A stretch of DNA of 64,000 nucleotides from Impatiens glandulifera (GCF_907164915.1 NC_061863.1:47575371-47639370); one strand, 5' to 3'. Numbered from the stretch's first letter, positions 26,001 through 39,980 are shown. Notes: generated by a model from the sequence alone, not told the origin. Program-made: numbers and translations.

Positions 26001-26263
26001 TGTATGCACAATCAAAGGGTTTTGGAGTCCGAAAGTTGGGAACAAGGAATGGACCAGATGGCAAACAAAAAATTTTCTCTGTTGGATGTGCAAAGAGTGG
26101 TTCGTTTACGCCAAGGGGGAAGAATATATTTCAACTGCCCATAATAAGGCCATGTATATTGTATAGATACTGTGGGATACTTTTTAACAATCGTACAAAA
26201 TACAATTCAATTGTATATTTCTGTTTCTATTCGATTCATCAAAATTATGTGACTTTTTTGTAG
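25907..26263 (+). pseudogene. FAR1/FHY3-type DNA-binding domain fragment inside the MULE
   Basis: The frame opens MDEPSSQCTEDKIPKF and runs through SFVSENDLREFYRLYAQSKG, then FGVRKLGTRNGPDGK and FSVGCAKSG. This is the start of the FAR1 DNA-binding domain (usual form F.S.E.AY.FY..YA...GF.VR). FAR1/FHY3 proteins derive from MULE transposases, which fits the host element. Only the first 70 or so residues look genuine. The expected C-terminal cysteine and histidine zinc ligands, transposase core and SWIM finger are missing, so this is a relic or a single exon. Confidence 0.75.
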
Positions 26264-27194
26264 TTACAAAATGGAACTCTTTTTATGCAGGAATTGATGG
26301 AATTGAATGAAACATGATGATGCAAAGACTGTATTCATTCTTTCTTTTCTTTCTTACTTTATTTTTTGTTTCTTTCAGCAAAATATGTCCAGAATCATCA
26401 TGTATGTATTCATTCACCATGTTATTAGATTCACATTTCCCTAACAAAAGAATCATATTTCACTTCTCCATTTATAACCATTTTATTTATTTATAGTTTG
26501 TACTTGAATATATGTAAAAAGAAATTGAACAACATTTAACTACTACTTTTAATCATAATAATAATAAAATTGAACTCTGGTAGGACTCTTCCTGCCTCTG
26601 TCCGTGCCTGGCTCTAGAGCACAATAACGACAACAACTAGGATCATCAACTTTGCAACAATTGACCTGTTGAAAATCATAATAATAATAATAATCTCTCT
26701 TTCTAAACCATGTTTTACCCAAATTGACAAACCATTCTTAAGAGATCAGCTAACAATACTATTCAATTATAAATATAAACCATTACATTGAATCACATAT
26801 TGAAATCCTACAATAATACGTCCTCGGTAGAACTGCCCATTTTTCTTTTCCACATTGTTTCTCTCTTTAACCATCTCGTCATTCCAGCAAGACAGAATTA
26901 GGAAAATCATGTGGTATTTTCGTCTAGTTCTGAACTCTGATACTCTGTCCATGTAGCATAGCTGAAGGAAAAAATGAAAGGTTTAGTATTTACTAGTTTA
27001 AATTGGATGTTTTAAAAAAAATTACATTACCATAAAGAACGTCAGTGGCCCTGTAAAGTACGAGGTTGGTTTCGCTTGCCACTCTGTTATACTGTCAATA
27101 AGTTCGGTGTATACAAAATTGCACCAATTTAAATTCTTTATTTCATCAACATTCACCAGGGATTTCAAAATCTTGAACCTACAACATGGTTTCA

Positions 27195-27430
27195 GGACAG
27201 AATAGTATTAGACGGGACAATATTGTATAACACTACTGAAAACTCAATGAAATACACAGGACAACATAGTGTAATACACGGGACAGCATATTATAGTACA
27301 CAGGACAATATAGTATAATACACAAGACAACATGGTGTAATACTAAAGTTTACCTGCAAGATTTATTCTGATGGGTGGAAAGAAAACTCGATACCACATA
27401 GTCTAACACACAAGACAACACAATATTAAC
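27195..27430 (-). repeat. Minisatellite (about 22-bp units) in MULE right arm, inverted relative to the left arm
   Basis: Units such as AATACACGGGACAACATAGT recur five to seven times, with variants CAGGACAA and CAAGACAA. Their reverse complement, ACTATGTTGTCCCGTGT, is the unit of the left-arm minisatellites at about 25,118-25,197 and 25,610-25,690. The element therefore carries the same minisatellite in opposite orientation in its two halves. Confidence 0.7.
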
Positions 27431-28019
27431 AATTTAAGCTTAATATTTATCAACTGTCTTTCTTCCTGTCTTATTTCATAACAGCTGCTTGATTGTTTAA
27501 ACTGAAGAATACAAAGTGAGGTTGATAATATATTGGCTGTGAGTTTTTCTTTACTTTTTCATACCTCTGTTATCTTCTCAATTTCCTAATACCACTCACC
27601 TAAATTTCAAAGAGTTAATCATATACATATGCTTCATAAACAAAGAGTTAATCATTTCTTAATACCTCTACTTCATAAAATGGTATAGATATATCGACAG
27701 TTAATCATATACCAGAAAATAAAGAACTGATTCAATGAAGAATAAACAAGAGGAGACAGTTAACGCTGCAATAGATCCACAATGAACAAGGGACACAGTA
27801 AATGAAAATAGTGCAATAACGATAACTTACCTTTTATCTCTATCTGAAGTTAACGCTGCATCTCTATATGGCTTTTTCCTTTTACCTAAAGTTTTTTTTG
27901 TTCTTCTATGTCATTGTTTGAGCGGATTCCGTTTGAGCGGATATTTAGGGTTAGAGTTTGAGCGGATACTTAGGTTAGGGTTTAAATGGATTTGAGAATG
28001 AGTTTGAGCGGAAATGGTA

Positions 28020-28243
28020 GTGAGTTTTAGCGGAGATAGATTGAAGATTTAAGAGAGAGTTGTTGATCAGAAATGAGAGTGAGTTTTAGCGGAGATAGAT
28101 TGAAGATTTAAGAGAGAGTTGTTGATCAGAAATGAGAGTGAGTTTTAGCGGAGATAGATTGAAGATTGAAGAGATGGTTGTTGATCAGAAATGGGAGTGA
28201 GTTTTAGCAGAGATAGATTGAAGATTGAAGAGATGGTTGTTTA
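28020..28243. repeat. 59-bp tandem repeat, four units, in MULE right subterminal region
   Basis: Units start at 28,020, 28,079, 28,138 and 28,197, an exact 59-bp period, with few substitutions. MULE copy 1 has three units at 144-304. Confidence 0.9.
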
Positions 28244-28430
28244 GAGAATTTTGAGCGTTTCCAGATTGAAGCGAGAGAATGGTTGAGAGGAAATGAGAGG
28301 AGTTTGAATTGAGGGGGATTATCCTAGGTGGAAAAAGAAAACAAAATTAATTATTATTTGACCTACCTGGCATGCCAGGTGGAGTCGCTTCTTGTTTCGT
28401 TCTTCAGAGTCGCTTCTTGTATGATCTCTC

Positions 28431-31400
28431 TATTATTTATTTATCATAATATTTTATGAATAATATGGTAATCCAAACTTTAATATTTAAAAATAATATT
28501 TTCTTTGTTTAATTTTTGTTATGAACTTGTCTATTTTTATCTGCATTTAAATACTTGTTTGTTAGGAGCTTGTGAATGTATTTGTTAACATGGTATTTTA
28601 AAATTTTAATATCATGTTTAATTATACATTTAAAAAAAATGTATAATTAAATATAAACTTTATAAATCAATTTTTTTTTATAAGTAATTTAATTTGTATT
28701 AAGTGATAAGTGAGGCACTTAATCAATGAAAAAACAAATAATTCTGAGTTGTATGAGATTTATAGATGTTAGATATTACTAAATTAGAAATTATATTTGG
28801 CCCGAACTTTGATCATTTTTATGAATTGGAGTTTGAACTTGGGTCGTTTTTATTCATTAAGGCTTCAGCTTTAAATTGTGTCTTATGAGGTCGAACTATC
28901 AAAATTTATGCATTTGAGCCAATAACTCCATCCTTGATTTACCACTTAAATAATATAAATTAAACCAACATGCCAACATAAGGGAGCATTTAACATCTGC
29001 TATAAAGACATATATTTGTTTCAAAGTGTGAAGTTATTTTTCAAAATATTTTAAAAAATCATAAATCTCAATTTTGAACAATATAATAATTAACAGACAA
29101 TTGGCCTTTTCTTTTTTTACATATTCTTTATAATGAATATGTTGATATAAAAAATAGTCCTATATGCTTCCCAATTTTATGGAATATTAAAATTACATAT
29201 CGTTGGCTCAAATTAAGTTCTTGGCTCAAATGACTAAAATTTGATATTTCGAATTTGGCAAAATTTAAAGTTCGAGTTTCGTTTAATAAAATTATCTAAG
29301 TTTGAGCCCATTTAATAAAATGACTCAATCTCCACCCTAAAATATTAATTGGGCCAAATATAATTTCTAATTTAGTAATATCTAATATAATATATCTTTG
29401 TTATCGATTAACATTTATAAATCCCATACATCGTAGAATCATTTGTTTTTTCATTAAATCAGCGCCTCACTTTTGTATCCTTTAATATTTTTAATCAAAA
29501 TTTATTGAGATGTTAATTTATGATTCAATGGATTTCACTCTTCTCCCATGTTTTTAAAATAAAACATGACATTATAACTTAAAAATAGTATGATCTTTGG
29601 TAAATATTAAAAAAAATATATAATTCCCACCATAAAAACTTGTATTTTTACAATGGGCACAAGTTCAAATTAAATTTAATTTACTTGTTATTAATCAAAG
29701 TCTAAAAAAAAAACTATAAATTTTTTTATGTAATTTTAGTATTCCATCAAATTTTGAAGCTAAAAAGTTGATATAAGACTATTTTTTTCTATCAACATAT
29801 TTTTTTGGAAATTAGAAAAAACTAGAATTACACCGTCATGACCCCACTTAAGCTCAAATCGCTTCTAAATGTAATCGAACACTTTTTTTCTCAACATATT
29901 TATAATAAAAAATTATAAAATAAAAACTCAATTGTGTCTTAAGTTCAAAATTAAGATTTATAATTTTTTTTAAATGTTTTGAAAAATAACTTCACACTTT
30001 GAAACAATTTTGAATGTTCATAAAGTTTTATTCAAGTGATAAATCATACATGTCTTATTTAATAAATTATAATTTTTTTTATTAAATGAATAATTTAAAA
30101 CTGGAATTATTTAATTGTACCAGTTAAACAAATCTCATTATAACTAAAACAAAAAAATATATATATATCAGCGGAAGAAATTTAGAATAAGGATTTTGCA
30201 AGGTTATAACTATAACGTGACGCAATCTGATTGACTAAAAAAATAATAAAATTTCTCTCTACTCTCCCTTCTTACATTTTTGTTTTTTTCATTCCTTCCT
30301 CGGTCTCCACCCTCAATTTTCTGCTTCCTATAACTCTCACAAAAAATAAGACTCACAATTTTATTTTATTATAAGTTTGAGATTAATTTTAATCCATTAA
30401 TAAATAATTTATATAATTGGAAAGTCCAAATTTATATAGGGACTTAAATCTACTTTATACCTTATTTCTCTAATATAAAATTGGATAGGGTCCAAAAGAA
30501 ACCTACAACATTTTTCTATAGCCCTAGCCGCCTTCCTCTTTTTTCCCAAACTCTATCAAGATACGGTTTTTCGATTAGAAGATGAAAGTTGAGAATCTAT
30601 TTCTTGAAAAGAGTTTTGGATACGAAGTAGAAATCCGTTTTTGTTCGAGTAGAGTGACACCAGATCAGTAAATGTCCAAGATGGTTTATATAGGTTGGTG
30701 GGTTCGATTCGTGGCGTGGAAACAAGGGATTTGCTCCTTTACAAATCAGGGGCAATCATTCTGGTGCAGGAACCAAATCAACCGTCAAACATGGTTTCAT
30801 TACAACAGAACCCTTCTTCCAAAGGAATAATCTGATCCAGAACAACAAAAGACTTCCAAGAGGGCTTGATGAGGACTAGAGCATTTCAATCTGTTCTGAA
30901 GTAGATGGGCCCGTTCAGATGAGTTTCAAAATCGATTCAAATGCATATTCCACCATGAAAAACAAAGGCCTTTGGCTAAATCGTGATAAATGGTTGTTGT
31001 TGTTGTTTTCCTTTTACATGTAATGTTAATGAACGGAGATAACTTGATGATGAAATGTTGTAGATGTTGAGTTGGAATGTGTTTTTTAATAAATTGTTAA
31101 AGAATTGAATGGATGTTAAATGTTTTATGTAATGTTATGTTTTTGTTGAATTATTAATGTATTCTTTCAAGTTTATTGATGTTTTATTTTAAGAAAATAG
31201 TTGTACATTAAGTTTAATGAATAATTGACATTGAATTATAAATTTTTTTTTTTTTTGACAATGTGTAAATTAGTTTCAGAAAATAGTTTGTCTATTTTGA
31301 GTGGTGAATCACTTTCAAATAGTGTTGTTAATTATTATATAAATTTAATGCAATTAAATCCAAAAAAAATTGGGTTAGGACAAGTGTGACAGATTGTGAT

Positions 31401-32457
31401 TTTTTTCAATTCACTTGTTTTTTTTATCATAACTCAAAATTATTTGTTTTATATTTGTTCTTTCAAGGAATAGTAATCACATAAATAGTTTAGTTTAGTT
31501 GGTTAGTTGAAATCCTCTCAATTTTAAAAGGATGCAAATTAGGATTTTTTATAAGGTTTTGTCCAATTTTTATTTAATATTTAAAATGTTTTTGTTGAAA
31601 TATTTTCTAACTATGCATTGGATCGAAATTAAACTTGTAAAGCAGATAATATTGAAATACCAAATTTATATTTGTTTTGATAATTTTGATGGGTTGATAT
31701 TGATCATGCTTAATTTGTTGAATGTTTGTGAAATATGTAAAGGGATGATATTTGTTAAATTTGTGTAAATATTTTGATAAATTTATTATCACACCATATC
31801 AGAATTGATAAGTGGATATCTTCGTCCAAATATGATAGGATGTGAATAACCCATTGTAATTTGAATTTAAGTGGTAATTGTTTAATATTCTGACTCAATA
31901 TCATTTCAAATTATTGATATCTAGTATTAGAGGTTCAAAAAGATAGTGTAAACAAGTTTATGTATTATTTTAAACTTCTGTATTATTTTAAACTTTTGTA
32001 TTATTTATGTATATTATATACTTTTGAATTGAAATGGTTAACTTTTTATTCCAAATAAAACTTTGTTTAAAATTGACTAGAGTACTTTTCTAAAATATAA
32101 TAAAAATAATTTTAATATATTATATATTTTATTAAAATATTAGTTTGACACAACTAATTATGATATCTTAAGTGACTTAAGAAAATAATAATAATAAAAA
32201 CTATTTATCCCGATTTGTCATTATGGTTTGAAGCGGGTGCAAAAGACCTACAGTTTGAGGTTTTTACTCTTGTATGTATTATCATATCGGGGATCGAGCA
32301 AAAACGAGTGGGCGATTAAGAAGACCAATGTACACAAAGGATTAGTAATGGAGATAATGGTTGTCAATTTCAATCATTCTTGGATCGAACCAATTCACAA
32401 GCCTAATTCCACTTCTCAATTACATCGACCCTCAATTTTGACTTTCCATAAATAGGC
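28431..32457. repeat. Tandem array unit C (truncated to about 4.0 kb)
   Basis: It starts with the right TSD of the MULE and follows the array unit to AAATAGGC at 32,457, equivalent to 4,480 in A and 18,113 in B. Beyond this the sequence is unrelated, so this is either the array edge or a deletion breakpoint. Small deletions and substitutions (for example near 28,977-29,010 and 31,440-31,700) make it the most diverged copy in its right part, while its left part groups with A. Confidence 0.9.
30480..31030 (+). other. Gene-like segment of unknown origin, copy C
   Basis: This is the third copy of the segment at 2,520-3,050. The 29-codon ORF is at 30,582-30,671 with the same predicted peptide. 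It has the same leader and downstream part. It remains unidentified. Confidence 0.4.
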
Positions 32458-33185
<728 letters not shown>

Positions 33186-33880
33186 TTCAAAGTGCTAATT
33201 TACTAAACTAAAAAAGAAAAAAGATATCGATTCAATATTTTAACATCCTAAATTTAAAATAAAAATTATCGATTGAAAACTTTAATCGTGTTTTAAATTA
33301 TAAAATAATAAGTTAAAAATAATACAATTTAGAATTACAATTCTGAGCTAAAAAAAAGTAGAATTTATACTATAAAATTACACTATATTAAATTTTATTA
33401 AAATTATAATTTCAATTATAATTCTTAATATTAAAGGGTCTACCAAATTTAGAATTGGAATTAAACTCCATAATTTTAATTTAAATACCAATTTTAGGGT
33501 ACCAAACAAATCCTTATCTCAAGTCATCCTCTAATAAGATGTTTAACAAAATCCTTCTTATTTAATTAGTTTTTGGGATAGCTTCTCTAATATTATGTTT
33601 TGTTTGATTGTGTTTTTTTAAGGATTTTGTTAAACTTTATGCATTTTTATAAATTATTTTTATTATATTATTATTATTTTAAGCATCAAATCACTCGTTT
33701 TATCAACTATACTAATAAATTATTATTATTTTATTTTTATTATATTTAATTTTTAAATATAAAAACAAAATATTTAAATTAATTAAAAATCAAAATTTTA
33801 TAAAAAAAAAATATTTTTTTTTTTTACAAAAACACAATAAAATCACAAAAACCAAGATGAAATCATGAAACAAGCTCTTA

Positions 33881-34131
33881 GAGGTTGTTTCGGTTGTGGA
33901 TTTTTTAAAAAATCAAGAGAGAGAAAAATTAAATGATGGGTAATGATTTTGAGGAGATAATGATTATTTTTTGTAAAAAGACTTAGTATTGATATATAAA
34001 TAAAATAAAAAAATAATAATTTAAAATAAATGGTATTTTGGTTAATAATTTAAGTGATGTGATTGATAAAAAGAGAGTGAAGTGATATTTGATTTTGAAT
34101 TGGTTTTTTAATAACTTATAACAACCAGGCC
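33881..34131. mobile_element. Candidate Tourist-like (PIF/Harbinger) MITE, 251 bp, TSD TTA
   Basis: A non-coding AT-rich segment lies between TTA (33,878-33,880) and TTA (34,132-34,134). The left end is GAGGTTGTTTCGGTTGTGG and the right end, reversed, GGCCTGGTTGTTATAAG. They share an imperfect GG..TTGTT terminal inverted repeat like Tourist MITEs. The repeat is poor, so the call is tentative. Confidence 0.42.
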
Positions 34132-34519
34132 TTAGTTTCATGACATGTAATTTATTAATATAACTTTAAATAAAAAAAAAAATTTAATTTGACTTAAAAT
34201 ATTTTATTTTTGTACAAGAATATAAAGTTCAATTTCATTTGGTTTTGTTAACTTGTATTCCATAAATACTTGTACAATTAAATTTTATTTATCCAACTTT
34301 TTTAATTTGTTTTAAAAAAAAAAGTCCATTAAAATAATACTTTTTATGACATGGTATTTTCATGTTATTTTATCAATTAGGAAATGAAAATATATACTTA
34401 AATTCCAGAATATTAATTTATAGACTGAGAATTACTGTTTTGATATATACACAACAACAAGTAAATGGTCTGGTTCGACCATTAATGGGCATTATTCATT
34501 CTACCTTAGAGATCATTGA

Positions 34520-37172
34520 TCATACGGCTGCAGGCCTCCCATCTTTCCTAGGATCACTCACCGCCGTTAATACTCCATGGGCAAATCTTTTATCATTTGA
34601 TGAAGGTTTCCCATATTTTCTTCCCATTTGATTTACATCATCATAATCATCAGTAATAGTTTGAACAATAAGCTGGCAAATGGCTCCTCCTTTCTTTGCT
34701 TCCATTTGATGACCTCTTTCTTCTAGAAACTTCTTCCTCTCTTCAGCTAGTTCAATATGATCCCCATCAATAACTGTCCAGTTTTCATACAATACTGTAT
34801 TCGGAATCAGCTGCCATAATTATATAATTATGTCAATTCATTATAGACCAAATTCTTTCATTTATGTAATAATTATAAGCAAAACCTTATGGTAAACTCT
34901 TGGATTCTGTACTGCAGCCAAGGGATCCATTCCCATAGCAAAATAGTTGAGAAAAACTTGGATTACTGCTTCAAGAATGTACAAGCCACCGCTCCCTCCA
35001 ATTACTGCTACAAGTTGGTCATTCTGCAAAGACAGATCAAGAATTTGAGAAACTTCAAACTCTAAATTGGAGTGTTCTGAACAAAGAATACCTTTAGAAC
35101 AACGATGGGAGTCATGGATGATAAGGGTCGTTTGTTTGGTTTGATAAAATTAGTCGGAGCAGGGGGGAGTTGGTCTCCTATTTCAGTTGGTACTGAAAAA
35201 TCTCCCATTTCGTTATTGAGAATGATGCCAGTGGATTGTGATAATATTTTGGCTCCAAAAGGGTAGTTTACAGTTGTGGTCATTGACACAGCATTTCGAT
35301 CTCCATCTACAATGCAGAAATGACTTGTTCCATGATCATCAAGCTGGCTCCACCTGAATGTCAAGGACACAATTTCTTTTTAATGTTGTGACCAAACCAA
35401 ACCAAACAAATGATAATCACCAGTCCTTTGTTTTAACCTGGGCAAATAGTAATCAGAAGGGAAAGTGGTGTTATCAAATATCTTTTGCTGAAGTTGTTTC
35501 GCGAAAGAATGAGAAAGCATATTGGATATGGTATTATTGATATCTACAAACTTGGGATCGCCTAGGTTCATTCGAACAGCCAGCGTGTGTTTTAGTGATT
35601 CGATCAGCCTGTGCAAGCCTATAGCCCCTTTTGCAGCATTAAGGCTTTCATAGCTATCCAATATGTTAAGAACCTACACAAACATGAATTAATCAAAGGT
35701 ATACATATTGCCCATTCAGAAACAGAACTAGAGCTAGTTAGACTCTGCTACACTAACCAGAGACAGGGCAACGGTTCCACTTGAAGGAGGTGGCATTCCT
35801 AAAATGGTATATCCCATAGTGTTCACAGAAATAGGATCGGTTACTACCACTCTGTAATCCCTCAAGTCCTCGAATGTTAAAATCCCACCAGCATTTCTCA
35901 CATCTTTGACTAGCTTCTTACCAATATCTCCAATATAGAAGATTTTTGGTCCATTATTAGCAATTGCTTCCAAAGTCCTCCCAAGTTCAATGTTATGACA
36001 AGTATCCCCTGCTTGCAATAATCTCCCATTTGGGGCAAAAACAGATCTTAATCCAGGATCAGATAGGATCGATTCACCACTGTTGAAAATGCTGAGTGCA
36101 AGATATGGCTCCACTATGAACCCCTCTTTGGCAAGCTTAATGGCTGGTTTGAACAAATCATTCCAAGGTAACCGCCCAAATGTCAACCAAGCTTCATGTA
36201 GACCAGCCAATTCACCAGGTACCCCCATTGACAATGCACCCTCATACTTGGTATTAAGGTCGTTGGAATACATGTCCTGTTGTCAATCAATACCCATTTA
36301 ATTCTAAAACTAGCATCAAAATGATTCAACAAGGATTACACTAAATTTCATACCTCGGAAGCAGCCAAAGGAGCAGTTTCCCTCATGTCAAATGCTACAG
36401 TTTGATTTGTAGAAGTAGAATGAACAATCATAAAGGCCCCACCTCCAATTCCACTGGCCATAGGATTGACTACCCCCACGCACAATGCGGTTGCAACAGC
36501 AGCATCAACTGCATGACCGCCTTTTCTAAGCATTGATGCACCAATCTCAGAGCAACGGCCATCATCGGCTGCCACCACTCCTTTACTCGACTCAACAATA
36601 TCCGCACCAGCAATCTGTCTATGAACATTATGAGCATTCCCTACTCTTATTTTCCCCCCGCTTCCAGTGTAACGAAGAACTGATTGTACATGCAACAAAC
36701 ATTGATTGATCAATTAGGTTTAAAAGAACCAGTATATCTTCGATATAAATCAAAAACAGTGTTCTAAGCATGGATCTAACAGAGGTAAAAACTTTCACTA
36801 TCGTTTTTCCAACATAATTAATCAATTAGGTGCTGAATCTAACAGAATCGTCAAAATTCGCACTAGATTAGCATGCGGTTTCCTTCTTATCAGTTATCAA
36901 TGAATCATTCAAGCCTATGGTAACCAAAGTATGAGATATCAAAGTATGTTTGATCATCATAGAAAGGATCTAAGTCTAACAGATGGTAAAACATGATCAA
37001 TATATATGTTTATACATAGAAAGCGAAAACGAGAGAGATTATGCGTATGTATACACTTACAAGCGAGAATGATAAATAGAGAAAAGTAGAGGATAGCTTT
37101 GGTCCATCGTCTTCTTCTTGCATGATCATCGCCACCTAAAAGAGAAGATTCCAAGCTATGATTTTCCATCAT
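34520..37172 (-). CDS. GGT: Gamma-glutamyltransferase / glutathione hydrolase, 7 exons, 627 aa
   Basis: Exons (high to low): 37,172-37,061; 36,679-36,354; 36,276-35,758; 35,673-35,438; 35,353-35,092; 35,023-34,886; 34,810-34,520. All joins keep frame, and 1,884 bp give 627 residues. The enzyme removes the gamma-glutamyl group from glutathione and its S-conjugates. Seen: an RRRR-flanked hydrophobic anchor (about 20-38), GGHAVDAAVATALCVG, GIGGGAF and ETAP in the large subunit. The nucleophile Thr407 in DHGTSHFCIVD marks the autoprocessing point. NNEMGDF, RPLSSMTP and GGSGG follow in the small subunit. Length and anchor resemble the Arabidopsis vacuolar enzyme At4g29210 rather than the shorter apoplastic GGT1 and GGT2; location is inferred. 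All catalytic motifs are intact. A second Met lies at codon 2. Confidence 0.96.
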
Positions 37173-37409
37173 CTTCAGTCTTCAAACCTACCAAGCAGAG
37201 GATCGATCGAAGAGAGAGAAAGAGAGGAAGCTTAAACAAATATTATTTGGTAGTTTTAACTTTTAACAACTAGAATCTCTCTATAAAGATGCAATAATGA
37301 TTACCTGAAAAAGGAATCTATTATTTTAGATTCAAACATTTTTAAGAAACTATAAATTCAAAATTAAAAGAATATAATTGAGCTTATTGGGAAATACATC
37401 ATTTTCAAA

Positions 37410-37560
37410 TAATCGCACCATCGTCAAGTGGATATTTTTAGTGTCTCTGATATTCTGGGTTCGAGCCCGTTAGGCGACAAATTTTGTGACTGGTTAAATG
37501 ATTCAGTATGTCTGTGACCTATATGCTTAATCCTTGTCTCATTTTTATCCCACCAAGATA
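37410..37560 (+). repeat. tRNA-derived SINE-like element
   Basis: There is an A-box-like CGTCAAGTGGATATT, then a clear RNA polymerase III B box GGTTCGAGCCC at 37,458-37,468. The downstream part, GGCGACAAATTTTGTGACTGG...ATGCTTAATCC, is shared with 24,151-24,230 and, in reverse, 58,860-58,947. No poly(A) or TSD could be fixed. Confidence 0.55.
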
Positions 37561-39883
37561 GCCCAATGGTAAGAATCGGTTTAAAAGTCAAAAAAAAATC
37601 ACGAATTTATTTCAATCTGAAAACGCTTTGAATTTAAGCGGGAATCATGGTTTTGAAATGTAAGGCTAGACTAGGCTAGGCTAGCTCTTAAGTTTTTTTC
37701 TTATTTACTTTTTATATAAAAATATTTATGTAAAATTATTACGTTAAAAAGGAAAGAGTTTGTTTTTACCAACTTAATAAGTAAGTTACAATTTTTAATC
37801 AATTAGAATTCTTAACCCTTTTATATAGTCCCACTTTACCGGTTAATTAAGTTACAAGATATGTCATTATATCAATTAATAAAAATTGAAAGTGGTAGCC
37901 TATGGTGTAATTGTCATTGTCAACTTAAAATAATATCTCACCGAATACTATTAAAATACATTTATGTAGACGTTGGTGGACAGCACGAAGTTATCTACTT
38001 GTTTGTTTTGGATTTTATTTTTATATAACCGATTTGACACCACCTTGTTTTTATTGAATTGATTATATTTCATCTTTACAAAATTATTAGTTTAATGAAA
38101 AGAATGTTAAAAAATAAATAAATAAATTAGTATCTGAATATCAAAGTTTATTAATCATTTAAATTATAAAAATAGACTTACTTAATTCTAGTTTAAATTG
38201 TTAAATAAATATTTTTAATTGTTATTGTTTAATTAAATACATCAAAAGAAATATGTAGGTCTCATTTATTTGTTTCCTAACTTAAATGCCATGCATGTTG
38301 GAATTTGGAACTATTTATCTTTGACAAATGTTAATATTAGTACATGCAATTCAAAATATAATATAATAATATCACCTTAGACATTAATGAAATGTGCTAA
38401 GGTAATGAATGCATAGGACCACATAAATAAATAAATAAATATATTTCATTTAAAATTTGAATCATAATCTAATTAAATAAGCTAATTTTTTTAACTAACT
38501 TTAACCTTAAAATATTATACATCTTTATATTATTTTAAAAATTAAGTAGAATCTGGTTATACCCAACCCTCAATCCTCGGATCTCAATTAGTGCATATAT
38601 TTGATTAATTTCTTAATAAGGTGTTTATTTTTTTTTTTATGAGAAAGAAATTTCAGAACAGACACATTTACATATAAAGAAATTAATATATATATAGAAT
38701 TAGTCATTTAATATAAATTTAAAATTTTGAAGTATTTTTTTAAAAAATATATGTGGATACTTTTTGTGATAATAATAAATTCTTGTTGATAAAATTAGTC
38801 ATAAACAAATGAGGTTTGAAAGAAAGAAGATTTACCTGGTAAAGTAAAATATGAAGATATTAATACGAGGATCGTGTGATTATAAACAGTTAAGAGGTAC
38901 AAAAAAAAGTCTGGATAATGACAAAGATGGATGTATGTAGACGTTATTGTAGTTATAGTTCAGCTTGAAAATCTAAAGGTCTTACTTGTTCAATTTGAAA
39001 ACATTGGAAGAAATTGTATTTATCATTCAAGACAAAAATTATGAATATTCATAAAGAATATTACTTTATATTTTAGACAATTTTGAACTAGATCAAAGTT
39101 ATTCTTTTGATTTTTCTTAGTTTTAATTTGAAAAGTTTTGGATATTTACAAGCATGTTACTAAAGCATGTCAGTAGGTAAAAGAACAAAAGTAAACGAAA
39201 ACTTCAATGAAAAGTAATTATGCGACATTATTGGTTTTCAATCAATACATCCAAAATGATGGCAAAGTTGAACAAATTGAGCACAATTTGTCAATAGTGA
39301 TTTTCAAAATGATTGTAAAGTTTGAACAAATTAGGCTCAATTTTTAGAATGAATATAATAATTACAATTATTGTAATATGAAACCGTCCTGTCCTGCGAT
39401 AACCGAATTGAATTACCTTATTTAGAATTGTTTTTCCTTAAAACCAAACAAAATGGAATTTGTGTCCCTCGCACTAATCTCACCTAAATTACCAATATAT
39501 TTATTTATTATATTTTATAACAATTATAAATTCATTTCTTTATAATATATAATAAATTGAATATAATATATCCTATTGTCAACCCAACATTTTTAAAATG
39601 TAAATAATTTGTAACAAATTATTTAAATCAAGTGAATTCAATTCTAATATTTCCTTCAACTGCACAATTTTAATTTTTAAGCTTGAACTGGTTAAATATT
39701 TATTAACTCATTTATAAATTTGAACGGATAAACTTGAAATAAAATTATATTAAATATTTGTTAGAAAAATTATTAATTTTAAATTTTAATATTAAAATTA
39801 TAAAAATATATTAATTATTATTAAAATAAAAAATACTGACCAACAAATATTATACGAACTAAAGTATAAAACAAATCGTCTCT

Positions 39884-39980
39884 AACTTGACTCGAACTTG
39901 GTCAAAGTCTAATTTTAACCAGCGGATCATTAGCTTAACTCGAACTTGGTCAAAGTCTAATTTTAACCTGCAGATCACGA
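39884..39980. repeat. Two-unit tandem repeat, 49-bp period
   Basis: CTCGAACTTGGTCAAAGTC followed by TAATTTTAACC occurs at about 39,891 and 39,940, with similar flanks. Confidence 0.75.

Larger units (their letters stand above)
24506..28430. mobile_element. Mutator-like (MULE) DNA transposon, 3,925 bp, 9-bp TSD
   Basis: The element has terminal inverted repeats of about 64 bp. The left begins GAGAAATGATACAAGAA and the right, reversed, GAGAGATCATACAAGAA; both reach CCACCTGGCATGCCA. It is flanked by perfect 9-bp duplications TATTATTTA (24,497-24,505 and 28,431-28,439), the MULE hallmark. The empty site survives at 14,066-14,074. Inside are a FAR1-type DNA-binding fragment, a duplicated 487-bp block, inverted minisatellites and a 59-bp tandem repeat. 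No MULE catalytic domain (DDE) or SWIM zinc finger is recognisable, so it is likely non-autonomous. Confidence 0.95.

Noticed and set aside
26586..26665. Minus-strand Cys-rich reading (NCCKVDDPSCCRYC) in the MULE as a zinc-finger exon
   Set aside because: It is too short and lacks the CX2C or SWIM spacing of MULE or FAR1 proteins. It might be a relic of the transposase C-terminus, but I cannot support it.
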